A DNA stretch of 55,274 bases from Acidobacteriota bacterium (GTDB taxonomy: Bacteria > Acidobacteriota > Blastocatellia > Pyrinomonadales > Pyrinomonadaceae), in contig JAFAVK010000056.1 in NCBI GenBank assembly GCA_019242475.1, forward strand, positions 1 to 55,274, written 5' to 3'. Shown here piece by piece: positions 32,360 to 39,806 of this stretch. The notes beneath the pieces were generated by a model, which was not told the DNA's origin, searched no databases, and worked only from the letters and a program-made list of their open reading frames with translations. A program made the translations under genes and the position numbers. Position 1 is the stretch's first letter. Each line of letters begins with the position of its first letter.

Positions 32360-33670
32360 ATGAAAACCCGCGCCCTCTTCACTTTCAACGCACTCGTCCT
32401 CTTCCTACTCGTTTTCAACCAGAGCGCACGCGCGCAGGACGAGGACGTGCCGAAGCTTGAGGTCGGCATCCAGTACTCTTCGCTCTCGGTCAACATCCCC
32501 GGCTTCTTCGGCGGCGGCGGCACGGAGAACGCCGTCGGGATCGGGGGCCGCGTCACCTACAACTTCAACGACTACTTCGCCGTCGAGGCCGAGGGGAACC
32601 TCTCGCCCTCCGACACCCCTCAGAGTTACGTGACGGGCGGCGCCTCGCAGCAGGTGCAGGCGGGTGTGAAGGTCGGGCGGCGCTGGCGCCGCTTCGGCCT
32701 CTTCGCCAAGGCGCGCCCCGGCTTCGTCAGCTTCGGCGGGACGCTCACGCCTGTGGAGTCCACGTTCGGCGGGACTCCCTTCGTCCAGTTCCAGCGCGAG
32801 CGCAAGACGCACTTCTCGACGGACGTGGGCGGCGTCCTTGAGTTCTACCCGTCGCGCCGCACGCTCGTCCGCTTCGACGCGGGCGACACGATCATCCGCT
32901 ACGGCGCGCACGACGAACTTGCCAACGTCGTCGCCCTCGTCCCGCGCGACCAGCGGCCCGTCGCGGCCGCGCCCTCCGAGACGAGGCACAACTTCCAGTT
33001 CACGGCGGGCGTCGGCTTCCGCTTCGGCGGCGGGGGCGAGGCGGGCGGCGCGCAGTCGGCGCCTTCGACGGGCGAGCGCGTGCGCCGCTTCGAGCTGGGC
33101 GCGCAGTTCTCTTCGCTCGTGCTGCGCACGCCCACGGGCTCCCGCTTCGAGAGTCCGAGCGCTTCGGCCGAGGCGGGGGGCGGCCTGCGCTTCGGCGTCA
33201 ACGCGACCGACAACCTGGCCTTCGAGGTCGAAGGGAACTTCTACCCGCGCCGCCGCTTCGGCTCGGACACGGCCGTCGGCGGCTACCCCTCGCAGGCGCA
33301 GGCGGGCGTGAAGTACGGGCGGCGGTTCGAGCGCTTCGGCGTCTTCGGCAAGGCGCGGCCCGGCGTCGTCCACTTCAGCAACGTCGCGGAGGTGTCGGGC
33401 TACGAGTCGGTCACCTTCCTGGGCGGGGACACGTTCTTCTTCCCCGACTTCAGGTACACGGACAAGACCTACTTCTCGATGGACGTGGGCGGGGTGTTCG
33501 AGTTCTACCCGACGAGCCGCCTCCTCACGCGCTTCGACGTGGGCGACACGATGATCCGCTACCCCGAACGCGACAACCCTTCGAGCTTCCTCAACACCCC
33601 GCCCCCGCGCCTCCCCGCCGAGCTGCGCCACAACCTGCAAGTCACGGCCGGCATCGGCTTCCGCTTCTGA
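32360..33670 (+). CDS. Outer-membrane beta-barrel protein with two tandem barrel units
   Basis: The 436-residue protein has a signal peptide (cleavage near ARAQ, about residue 25) and two homologous ~200-residue halves (about 27-225 and 238-436). The matching landmarks occur in the same order: EVGIQYSSL and ELGAQFSSL, FAVEAEGN and LAFEVEGN, FAKARPGFV and FGKARPGVV, DVGGVLEFYP and DVGGVFEFYP, and GVGFRF and GIGFRF. It ends in Phe, the usual outer-membrane assembly signal. The alternating pattern fits 8-stranded barrels. The ATG at 32360 follows AAAGGAGAAA. It lies after the sigma operon, with a 110-bp spacer in which I see nothing else. Confidence 0.75.
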   Translation: MKTRALFTFNALVLFLLVFNQSARAQDEDVPKLEVGIQYSSLSVNIPGFFGGGGTENAVGIGGRVTYNFNDYFAVEAEGNLSPSDTPQSYVTGGASQQVQAGVKVGRRWRRFGLFAKARPGFVSFGGTLTPVESTFGGTPFVQFQRERKTHFSTDVGGVLEFYPSRRTLVRFDAGDTIIRYGAHDELANVVALVPRDQRPVAAAPSETRHNFQFTAGVGFRFGGGGEAGGAQSAPSTGERVRRFELGAQFSSLVLRTPTGSRFESPSASAEAGGGLRFGVNATDNLAFEVEGNFYPRRRFGSDTAVGGYPSQAQAGVKYGRRFERFGVFGKARPGVVHFSNVAEVSGYESVTFLGGDTFFFPDFRYTDKTYFSMDVGGVFEFYPTSRLLTRFDVGDTMIRYPERDNPSSFLNTPPPRLPAELRHNLQVTAGIGFRF

Positions 33671-33673
33671 AGG

Positions 33674-33752
33674 GATTAACCACAGGGACACAGAGGCACG
33701 GCTTGAAGAGGTTTACTCAACAAGCCGTGCCTCTGTGTCCCTGTGGTTAATC
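33674..33752. repeat. Intergenic inverted repeat, CACAGGGACACAGAGG family (8-bp period)
   Basis: Perfect 31-bp arms at 33674-33704 and 33722-33752 flank a 17-bp loop between convergent genes. The family is the same as at 764-837, but four positions differ between loci (for example AGAGAC against AGGGAC), each with the complementary change in the opposite arm. The right arm touches the stop codon of the SRPBCC gene. Confidence 0.92.
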
Positions 33753-34234
33753 TATTTTTCTAAACGGGCGCGGGCTTTCGTGAGGAAGGCTTGGAGCATC
33801 TCGGTGACGCCTTTTTGGAGGGCGGCGCTGAGGCGGCCTTCGCCGGCGAGGGCCGCGAGCGTGTGCAGCTCGCGGGCGCTCGCGCGGCGCAGCTCGACGC
33901 GCTGCTCGATGCGGATGCGCGTGGTCTCGCCGCGGTTCTCGAAGCTGGCGGTGTAGCGCAGGAGGTTCTGGCTCTCGCCCGCGGCCGGGCTCCACTCGAT
34001 GCGCGTCGGCTCGTCCACGGACTTCCGCACCGCGAACGCCTGCCGGATGGCGCCGACCACCGGCACCTCCGCGCGGATGAGCCACCGCGCGATGCCCCGC
34101 GCGTCGGCCGTGATGCGCTCGACGCCCGGCATCAGCTCCACGAAGTTCCTGAGGTCGCCGAAGAACTCGCGCGCCGCCTCCGCGCTCGTCCGCCACTCCA
34201 CCTGCTCGCTGAATCCCGCCCTGAGTTGGAACAT
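33752..34234 (-). CDS. SRPBCC-fold (START/polyketide cyclase-like) protein
   Basis: The 160-residue protein has the helix-grip fold of the SRPBCC superfamily: SAEAAREFFGDLRNFVELMP, VERITADARGIARWLIRAEV, then beta strands with RIEWSP and RYTASFENRG, and a long C-terminal helix (VTEMLQAFLTKARARLEK). Relatives bind hydrophobic ligands or help dehydrogenase assembly (CoxG-like). The ATG at 34234 is preceded by a single-sided heptamer array rather than a clear ribosome binding site. It is convergent with the barrel gene. Confidence 0.7.
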   Translation of the reverse strand: MFQLRAGFSEQVEWRTSAEAAREFFGDLRNFVELMPGVERITADARGIARWLIRAEVPVVGAIRQAFAVRKSVDEPTRIEWSPAAGESQNLLRYTASFENRGETTRIRIEQRVELRRASARELHTLAALAGEGRLSAALQKGVTEMLQAFLTKARARLEK

Positions 34235-34245
34235 GGGTCTTAGAT

Positions 34246-34280
34246 GGCTGTTAGCTGTTAGCTGTTGGCTGTTTGCTAAA
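34246..34280. repeat. Single-sided heptamer array, GTTAGCT family, between divergent genes
   Basis: Four 7-bp words (GGCTGTT, AGCTGTT, AGCTGTT, GGCTGTT) followed by a degenerate TGCTAAA lie 12 bp upstream of the minus-strand SRPBCC gene. No long complementary arm is present in the 170-bp spacer, only the short AGCTG at the end. This may be a decayed or half copy of the inverted-repeat class. The rest of the spacer up to 34404 shows no gene. Confidence 0.75.
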
Positions 34281-34404
34281 AGCTGCCGGGCAAGGTCTTC
34301 TCTTTCGGCCGCGTGTGTGTTAAAGACAGCGGCGATATTAACCCGCCGCGCGCGAACGGGGAAGGCGGCGCGCCCGCGGGACTTTCGCACCGGGGAGGAA
34401 GGGC

Positions 34405-34629
34405 ATGAGCGACGCCGACTACACGACCAGCACGCAGGGCGAGGGGCGCTGCCCGCGCTGCGCCGAGGGGCGTTTGAAAGCCTGGTACGAGCTGAGCGCG
34501 GAGGAGCGCGAGGTGGCCGCGCGCCTCCCGGCCTCGGCCGACTTCACGCCGGCCGAGCGCGCCGCCCGCCACCTCTTCTGCACGCGCTGCTGGTTCGAGG
34601 AGACCTCCGGCGCCCCCCGCAACGCTTGA
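34405..34629 (+). CDS. Small zinc-ribbon-like protein
   Basis: The 74-residue protein has two Cys pairs, CPRC near residue 16 and CTRC near 59, separated by an acidic helix (AWYELSAEEREVAARLP). This is the layout of small zinc-ribbon proteins. GGGGAGGAAG lies a few bases before the ATG, a very strong ribosome binding site. The next membrane-protein gene follows 17 bp downstream. The function is unknown. Confidence 0.6.
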   Translation: MSDADYTTSTQGEGRCPRCAEGRLKAWYELSAEEREVAARLPASADFTPAERAARHLFCTRCWFEETSGAPRNA

Positions 34630-34646
34630 AAAAGGATTGACGCGAC

Positions 34647-35189
34647 GTGTGGCAAACCCTGAAGTGGATGCTCGACCGCGCGGGCGCGGAGGCGTGGCAG
34701 GTGATCGCGGCGGTCGCGCTGTGCCTGCTGCTGCCGGCGCTGGCGGCCGTCGTGTTGTGGCCGGCGGGGATGCCCTGGGTGGGGCTGAGGCTGCTGGAGG
34801 GGTTCGGTCTCTTCTGGGTCGTCGTCCTCGTGGTGTACGCGTTGGCGGCGTGGGTGCAGAGGCGTCTGCGCGTTGACCTGTACTCGCACCCGGACGCGTT
34901 CGTCGGCTCGAACCTGCTCGCGAGCAGCATCCTCGTGCTCGGCTGGACGGCCTTCGCCGCGCTCCTCACGCACGACGCGGCGGCGGCGGCGGGGCTGTGG
35001 GCGGCGTGGGCGCTCTACCTCTTCGGGCTGCTGTCGGGCGTCGTGGCGTGTCAGGTGTTGGGGTCGTTCTACAGCGGCCACGTCTACAGGCTCGCGTGCC
35101 TTCTGGTCGCGTGCGCGGGCTTCGCACTCTTCGCCGTGTGGCCGGCCGCCGCGCGCGCGAGTTTCGGGCGGCTCTTCGGCCTGCTCTGA
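34647..35189 (+). CDS. Small multi-spanning membrane protein
   Basis: The 180-residue protein has about five hydrophobic segments: about 18-38, 48-68, 85-108, 113-135 and 145-165. An amphipathic stretch VQRRLRVDLYSHPDAFVG lies after the second. No family is recognised. GTG at 34647 is the start, with AAAGGA upstream. It is probably co-transcribed with the zinc-ribbon gene. Confidence 0.55.
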   Translation: MWQTLKWMLDRAGAEAWQVIAAVALCLLLPALAAVVLWPAGMPWVGLRLLEGFGLFWVVVLVVYALAAWVQRRLRVDLYSHPDAFVGSNLLASSILVLGWTAFAALLTHDAAAAAGLWAAWALYLFGLLSGVVACQVLGSFYSGHVYRLACLLVACAGFALFAVWPAAARASFGRLFGLL

Positions 35190-35220
35190 GGGGCGCCGGG
35201 CGCGGCCGTGCAAATTGGTC

Positions 35221-35248
35221 TTGATTAATCCGGGATTCCGAGTATCAT
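35221..35248 (+). promoter_or_regulatory. Predicted sigma70-type promoter of the secreted protease gene
   Basis: TTGATT at 35221-35226 and TATCAT at 35243-35248 are 16 bp apart, giving a leader of about 100 bases. The spacer between the membrane-protein and protease genes holds nothing else recognisable. Confidence 0.5.
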
Positions 35249-35355
35249 CTGTTTCCACTTCCCCCGAAGTCCGCGCAAGACTTCCGCCGTGTGCGGTAAC
35301 GTATCCTCGCCGAACGAACTGACAGCAGCCCTGCGCCCCGGAGGAGTTTCACAAG

Positions 35356-36090
35356 ATGAAGAGGATGCTCTGCGGCCTCGCACTCGCACTGCTGGCCGCC
35401 ACGATGCTCGCGCCCACGCTCGCGCCGACGACCGCCGCCGACGACCCGCTGGCGGCCGTCATCAAGCAGGACGGCAACACCGTCTCGCTCGACCTGCGGT
35501 TCGACAAGAAGAGGCAGAACTCCATCCAGCACGTCCTCTCCTTCCTCGACTACGGGACGAACGGGTACGCGACCGGCTTCGTCGTCGGCGACCGGCTGGT
35601 GATGACGGCCTACCACGTCGTCTCGGGCAAGCTGAGCGCTTCGAAGAAGACGCAGCTCGGCTTCAGCCCGAAGGACGAGCTGGAGGTGCGGGCCTACGTC
35701 AACGGCTGCCAGGCCGAGGTCGTGCGCGTGGACGAGGAGGCCGACCTCGCGCTGCTGCGCGTCTGCCGCACGCCGCGGAAGGTGGCCGCGCCGGCCTTCC
35801 AGACGAACCTCAGCGAGGACGAGCGGCTCCTGCTCATCGCGCGCCCGAACGGCGAGAAGAGCGTCCGGCGCGGCCAGTTTTCCGGCCCCTACACCTTCCG
35901 CGGCAAGCAGTACTGGGCGGCCAAGATCGACGGCCACGACGGCTTCTCGGGCAGCCCCGTCTACAACGACCGCGCGCAGATCATCGGCGTCTTCAGCGGC
36001 TACGACTGGGAGCGCAAGCTCGGCGTCCTCAGCCCCGGCGAGCGCGCGCAGAAGCTCCTCGAAGACTACAACAGCTCCGGCGGGCAGTAA
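35356..36090 (+). CDS. Secreted trypsin-like serine protease
   Basis: The 244-residue protein has a signal peptide (cleavage near TTAADD) and a chymotrypsin-fold protease domain. The triad is visible: His in MTAYHVVSG, Asp in DEEADLALLRV, and Ser in GFSGSPVYNDRAQIIGVFSG. The oxyanion-hole motif is G-F-S-G-S rather than the canonical G-N-S-G-G. It resembles single-domain HtrA-like proteases without PDZ. The ATG follows GGAGGAG. It is convergent with glnE, with a 36-bp inverted repeat between them. Confidence 0.8.
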   Translation: MKRMLCGLALALLAATMLAPTLAPTTAADDPLAAVIKQDGNTVSLDLRFDKKRQNSIQHVLSFLDYGTNGYATGFVVGDRLVMTAYHVVSGKLSASKKTQLGFSPKDELEVRAYVNGCQAEVVRVDEEADLALLRVCRTPRKVAAPAFQTNLSEDERLLLIARPNGEKSVRRGQFSGPYTFRGKQYWAAKIDGHDGFSGSPVYNDRAQIIGVFSGYDWERKLGVLSPGERAQKLLEDYNSSGGQ

Positions 36091-36096
36091 GTTCTG

Positions 36097-36186
36097 AGAC
36101 GGTGAGAGCGGGGGACGGGGTGACGGGGAGAAGACGTGCGTAGCCGCATTTTCTCCCCGTCACCCCGTCCCCCGCTCTCACCGTCT
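36097..36186. repeat. Perfect 36-bp inverted repeat, GACGGGGT octamer family
   Basis: Arms 36097-36132 and 36151-36186 are exact complements over 36 bp with an 18-bp loop. The words include AGACGGTG, AGAGCGGG, GGACGGGG, TGACGGGG. The repeat lies between the convergent protease and glnE genes and is related to the copy at 17350-17430. Confidence 0.93.
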
Positions 36187-36188
36187 GC

Positions 36189-39164
36189 TTAACTCGTGAT
36201 TCTCTCGTAGGCGGCGCGCACGGCCGACATGCGCGCCGCCAGCTCTTTTGTGAGCTCGGCGGGCGAGCCGAAGCGTGCGCGGCGCGCGAGGTCGCGCAGG
36301 ACTGGATGGTCTTGCGCGGCGGGCAGGCGCGTCGAGCGACCCGCGAGCAGGCGCAGCTCGTGGTCGAGCCTCCGCAACAGCAGGTACCCCTCGCGCAACG
36401 CCTCGTAGTCCCCTTCCGACAGAGAGCCCGCCGCGCGCAGGCGCTTCAGCGTCGCGCCCGTCGAGCGGTCTTCGCCCGCGTCCGGCTGACGGTCGCGCAG
36501 TTGCAGGTAGCGCGCGGCGAAGTAGACGTCGAGCATGCCGCCCGCGCCGTACTTGATGTCGGTCGCGCGCGCCGCGCCCTTCTCGCGCTCCAGACGTTCG
36601 CGCACGCGCCGCGTCTCGGCGGCGAGGAGCGCGGCGTCCGTCGCCGCCGCCCCTTCGTGCACGGCCGCGCGCGCCCTCGCTTCAACCAGACGCCCGAACT
36701 CCTGGTCGCCCGCCACCGCCCGCAGCTTCACGTGCGCCAGCCACTCCCAGACGCCCGCGCGCGTGCGCACGTACTCGACGAACGCGCGCGAGGAAGAGGC
36801 GAGCGGCCCGTTCTTCCCGTCGGGTCTTAATCTCAAATCCACGCGGTAGAGCGAGCCGTCGCGCGTCAGGCTTGAGAGCGCGTTGACGAGCAGCTCGACC
36901 ATGCGCGCGTACGCCTGCTCGCACGTCAGACCTTTAATCGGCGACGGCACCTCCTCGTCGTAGACGAGCACGAGGTCGAGATCGGAGCCGTAGTCCATGC
37001 CGCCGCTCGCGAGCCGCCCGAGCCCGAGCGCCGAGAGGCGCGGCCCCGCCGCCAGACGCCCGTAGCGCCGCGCCAGCTCGCGCCGCGCGACCAGGAGCCC
37101 GACGTTGATGCTCGCCGCCGCCAGCGAAGTCTGAAGCGCGTTCGACTCCTGCAAGGTCAGCTCGCCGGCCGCGTCGCGCGCGCCGATCTCGACGACGAGG
37201 TGCGTCCACGCGCGGCGGAGCGCGGCCAGCTCGCCGCGGAAGGTGCGCTCGCCGTCCACGGCCGCGCGCAGCAGCGCCCGCTGGTCGCGCGCGAAGACCC
37301 GCGCGGCCGGCGTCGCGACCGAAGGGATGAGCGAAGGGTTCGACATCAACACCTCGCCGAAGTACTCCGACGCGCCGCACAGCCTCACGAGGTTCCGCAG
37401 CGCCTCCGTCGAGAAGCCCTCGCCCCCGCTCGTCTTCGCCAGCGACGCGCCGACGCGCGCCGAGAGCAGCAGCGCGCGCCGCCTGCTCAGCGAGCGCGCG
37501 GCCTCCTCGCGCAGGATGCGCTCGACCTCCCCCGCCGACGGCAGCTCGTCGCCCCCGCGCGCGAGCCCTTGCGCGAAGACGGCCGCCGCCGCGCGGACGT
37601 TCAAGTCCTCGGCCGCCTCGTCCGGCTCGGGCCGAGGCTGCGCTTGGGTTTGAGTCGTTCCTTCCGCTTGAGTCTCTGCACCGCCGGAGCCGGAGTCACT
37701 CGAAGCAGAGGCGGCGGCCGAGTCAGCCCTGACACGAAGCGCGTCCCCTTCCCGGCGGCTCTCATCCTCAACGTCGAAGACGCGCGCGAAGGCGCGGCCG
37801 ACGGCCGCGGTGTGACGGCGGAGCGCCTCGTCGAACTCTTCGGTCGCGCGCTCGGGCGCGAAGTGCATGCGGCGCGCGAGCAGCGCGCGGCGGGCGGGGT
37901 CTTCGGGCACGGTGTGCGTCTGTAAGCCCTGCTCCATCTGCAAACGGTGCTCGACCGTGCGCAGGAAGTTGTAGGCGTCGGACAGTTCGCTCCGCTCATG
38001 CTCTTCGATGAGCCCGCGGTCGGCGAGGCGCCCGAGGGAGATGAGCGTGTGCGGCGCTTGCAGCCACGCGTCGCGCCCGCCGTGCGCGAGCTGGAGCGCC
38101 TGCGCGATGAACTCGATCTCGCGGATGCCGCCGCGGCCTAACTTGACGTTGAAGCCGCGCGACTCCTCGGCGTGGAAGCGGTCGATCTTCTGCTTGGCGA
38201 GCCGCACGTCCGCCAGCGCCTGCGCCACCGTCTGCTCCTGCCGGTAGACGCGGCCGCGCGCGCCCTCGCCGAAGCGCGCGAATAAGCCTTGCGACCCCGC
38301 GGCCGCGCGCGCGCGGATGAGCACCTGCAACTCCCACGCGTGCGCCTTCTCGCGGTAGTAGCGCAGCGCCTCTTTCAGAGAGACGGCGAGCGCGCCGTCC
38401 CGGCCGTGCGGCCTCAGACGCAGATCGACTCTGTAGGCGGCGCCCTCGCCCGCGGGGCTGCCGACGATGCGCGCGACGCGCTCGGCGAGTTTGACGAAGA
38501 ACTCGCGGTTGGTCGTCGCGCCGCGCTCGCCCGCGCCCGAGGTCTCGCCGTCCTCGGAGTAGAGGAAGAGGAGGTCGATGTCGGACGAGTAGTTCAGCTC
38601 GCGCGAGCCGAGCTTGCCGAGCGCGACGACCGTCACCTCGGCCGAACTCTTCCGGCCCCGCGCGTCCGCGGCCTGCGGCACGCCGTAGAGGTTCTCAAGC
38701 TCCTGCCGCGCGAGACTCAGGGCGTGGACGAGGGCGGCGTCGGCGAGGTTCGAAAGCTCCTCGGTCGTCTCGACCAAAGTCGTCGCGTGTCTGATGTCGT
38801 GGAGGTAGACGCGCAAAAGCTCGCGGCGGCGGAAGCGCGCGAGCTGCACCTGCGGGCTCGCCTGCGTGTGCGTCAGCGCGAAGCGCGCCAAGGACTCGCT
38901 CAGCCCCTCGGTCGTGCGCACGCGCGCGTCGGAGCGCTCGCGCGCGAGCCAGTTGAGATAGTCCGGGTTCTGTTCGAGCGTCGTGCCGAGGAGCGGGCTC
39001 CACGCGGCGAGCGCGAGCGCGTCAGCGAGGAGCCCCCCGTCGCGCGCGAACGTGCGCGCCGCGCGCGCGTGCCCCGCGGTGACGCGCTCGTAGAAGAGGC
39101 GCTCGCCCTCCGGGTCGGGCAGCTCGCGGATGAGTGATTCGGTTTTTTCGTCCGGCGCCGGCAA
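36189..39164 (-). CDS. glnE: Bifunctional glutamine synthetase adenylyltransferase/deadenylase
   Basis: GlnE attaches AMP to, and removes it from, a Tyr of glutamine synthetase in response to nitrogen status. The 991-residue protein has both nucleotidyltransferase domains: GSRELNYSSDIDLLFLY near residue 190 and GGMDYGSDLDLVLVYDE near residue 725, each with the G-S/D-x-D-x-D metal motif. An unusual Ser/Ala/Glu/Gln-rich low-complexity insert lies between the halves (about 475-515). TTG at 39164 is the best start. Its target gene glnA is about 650 bp away on the same strand, with one unrelated gene between them. Confidence 0.93.
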   Translation of the reverse strand: MPAPDEKTESLIRELPDPEGERLFYERVTAGHARAARTFARDGGLLADALALAAWSPLLGTTLEQNPDYLNWLARERSDARVRTTEGLSESLARFALTHTQASPQVQLARFRRRELLRVYLHDIRHATTLVETTEELSNLADAALVHALSLARQELENLYGVPQAADARGRKSSAEVTVVALGKLGSRELNYSSDIDLLFLYSEDGETSGAGERGATTNREFFVKLAERVARIVGSPAGEGAAYRVDLRLRPHGRDGALAVSLKEALRYYREKAHAWELQVLIRARAAAGSQGLFARFGEGARGRVYRQEQTVAQALADVRLAKQKIDRFHAEESRGFNVKLGRGGIREIEFIAQALQLAHGGRDAWLQAPHTLISLGRLADRGLIEEHERSELSDAYNFLRTVEHRLQMEQGLQTHTVPEDPARRALLARRMHFAPERATEEFDEALRRHTAAVGRAFARVFDVEDESRREGDALRVRADSAAASASSDSGSGGAETQAEGTTQTQAQPRPEPDEAAEDLNVRAAAAVFAQGLARGGDELPSAGEVERILREEAARSLSRRRALLLSARVGASLAKTSGGEGFSTEALRNLVRLCGASEYFGEVLMSNPSLIPSVATPAARVFARDQRALLRAAVDGERTFRGELAALRRAWTHLVVEIGARDAAGELTLQESNALQTSLAAASINVGLLVARRELARRYGRLAAGPRLSALGLGRLASGGMDYGSDLDLVLVYDEEVPSPIKGLTCEQAYARMVELLVNALSSLTRDGSLYRVDLRLRPDGKNGPLASSSRAFVEYVRTRAGVWEWLAHVKLRAVAGDQEFGRLVEARARAAVHEGAAATDAALLAAETRRVRERLEREKGAARATDIKYGAGGMLDVYFAARYLQLRDRQPDAGEDRSTGATLKRLRAAGSLSEGDYEALREGYLLLRRLDHELRLLAGRSTRLPAAQDHPVLRDLARRARFGSPAELTKELAARMSAVRAAYERITS

Positions 39165-39290
39165 GGTGGTGATATATTACGCGGCCGCCGACCTTTAAGA
39201 GAACCCGCGGGGGCTTCTTCCGAACCCGCGCCACAATCACGGACTGAATTGCTGACCGCCGGCGGAGTCGGGCCGGCAAGGAGGAGCCGC

Positions 39291-39662
39291 ATGAAGAGAG
39301 TCGCACTCGTCACTTCGGTCGCCGCCGTCGCGCTGCTGCTGGCGGCGCTCGCCTACGGCGCGGCCGCGCCGCAGACGAAGACGCACCAGTTCCGCTGCAC
39401 GGACAAGAACACTTCGCTCTACTTCCTCGTCTACGAGCGGAACGGGAAGCTCGACGGCGGTGACATGTACGTCGAGAACATGCAGGTCGGCGTGCTCACG
39501 GCCGAGTGGGCCGGCACGGGCGTCATCAACGCCAAGCTCGTCGGCAACACCGCCAACAACATCTCCTTCCACCTGCACCGCGCCCTCAAGAAAGTCCTCG
39601 TCGTCAACTCCTCGACCCCGCAGCGCGTCGAGGTCTGCGCGGCGGATTATAAGTATCAGTAG
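39291..39662 (+). CDS. Small secreted protein of unknown function
   Basis: The 123-residue protein has a signal peptide (LVTSVAAVALLLAALAYGAAA) and a ~95-residue mature domain with two Cys (FRCTDK, VEVCAADY) that could form a disulfide. The ATG at 39291 is preceded by AAGGAGGAG, a very strong ribosome binding site. It lies on the opposite strand between glnE and glnA. The terminal Gln and TAG are part of the next GCAGTAG repeat. No family is recognised. Confidence 0.6.
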   Translation: MKRVALVTSVAAVALLLAALAYGAAAPQTKTHQFRCTDKNTSLYFLVYERNGKLDGGDMYVENMQVGVLTAEWAGTGVINAKLVGNTANNISFHLHRALKKVLVVNSSTPQRVEVCAADYKYQ

Positions 39663-39803
39663 GCAGATGGCAGTAGGCAGTTAGAAAGAAGGCAAGGCGG
39701 CCTGAAAGAATCGGAGGCGGCGAGGTGAAAACCCTACCGCCTCCGATTCTTTCAGGCCGCCTTCGTCAGGATGTTTCCTGCTTTAACTGCCTGCTGCCTA
39801 CTG
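39657..39803. repeat. Nested inverted repeat, GCAGTAG heptamer family around a 27-bp hairpin
   Basis: The left outer array is 39657-39683 (GTAGGCA, GATGGCA, GTAGGCA). The right outer arm 39784-39803 is one word shorter and has GCAGCAG. A perfect 27-bp hairpin sits inside. The left arm contains the stop codon of the small secreted gene; the stop of glnA is 4 bp beyond the right arm. Confidence 0.88.
39694..39763. terminator. Bidirectional terminator-like hairpin
   Basis: 39694-39720 pairs perfectly with 39737-39763 (27 bp) between convergent genes. It contains AATCGGAGGCGG, shared with the hairpin at 24710-24749, so the inner hairpin and the outer heptamer arms travelled together to both loci. 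Confidence 0.65.
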
Positions 39804-39806
39804 CTC

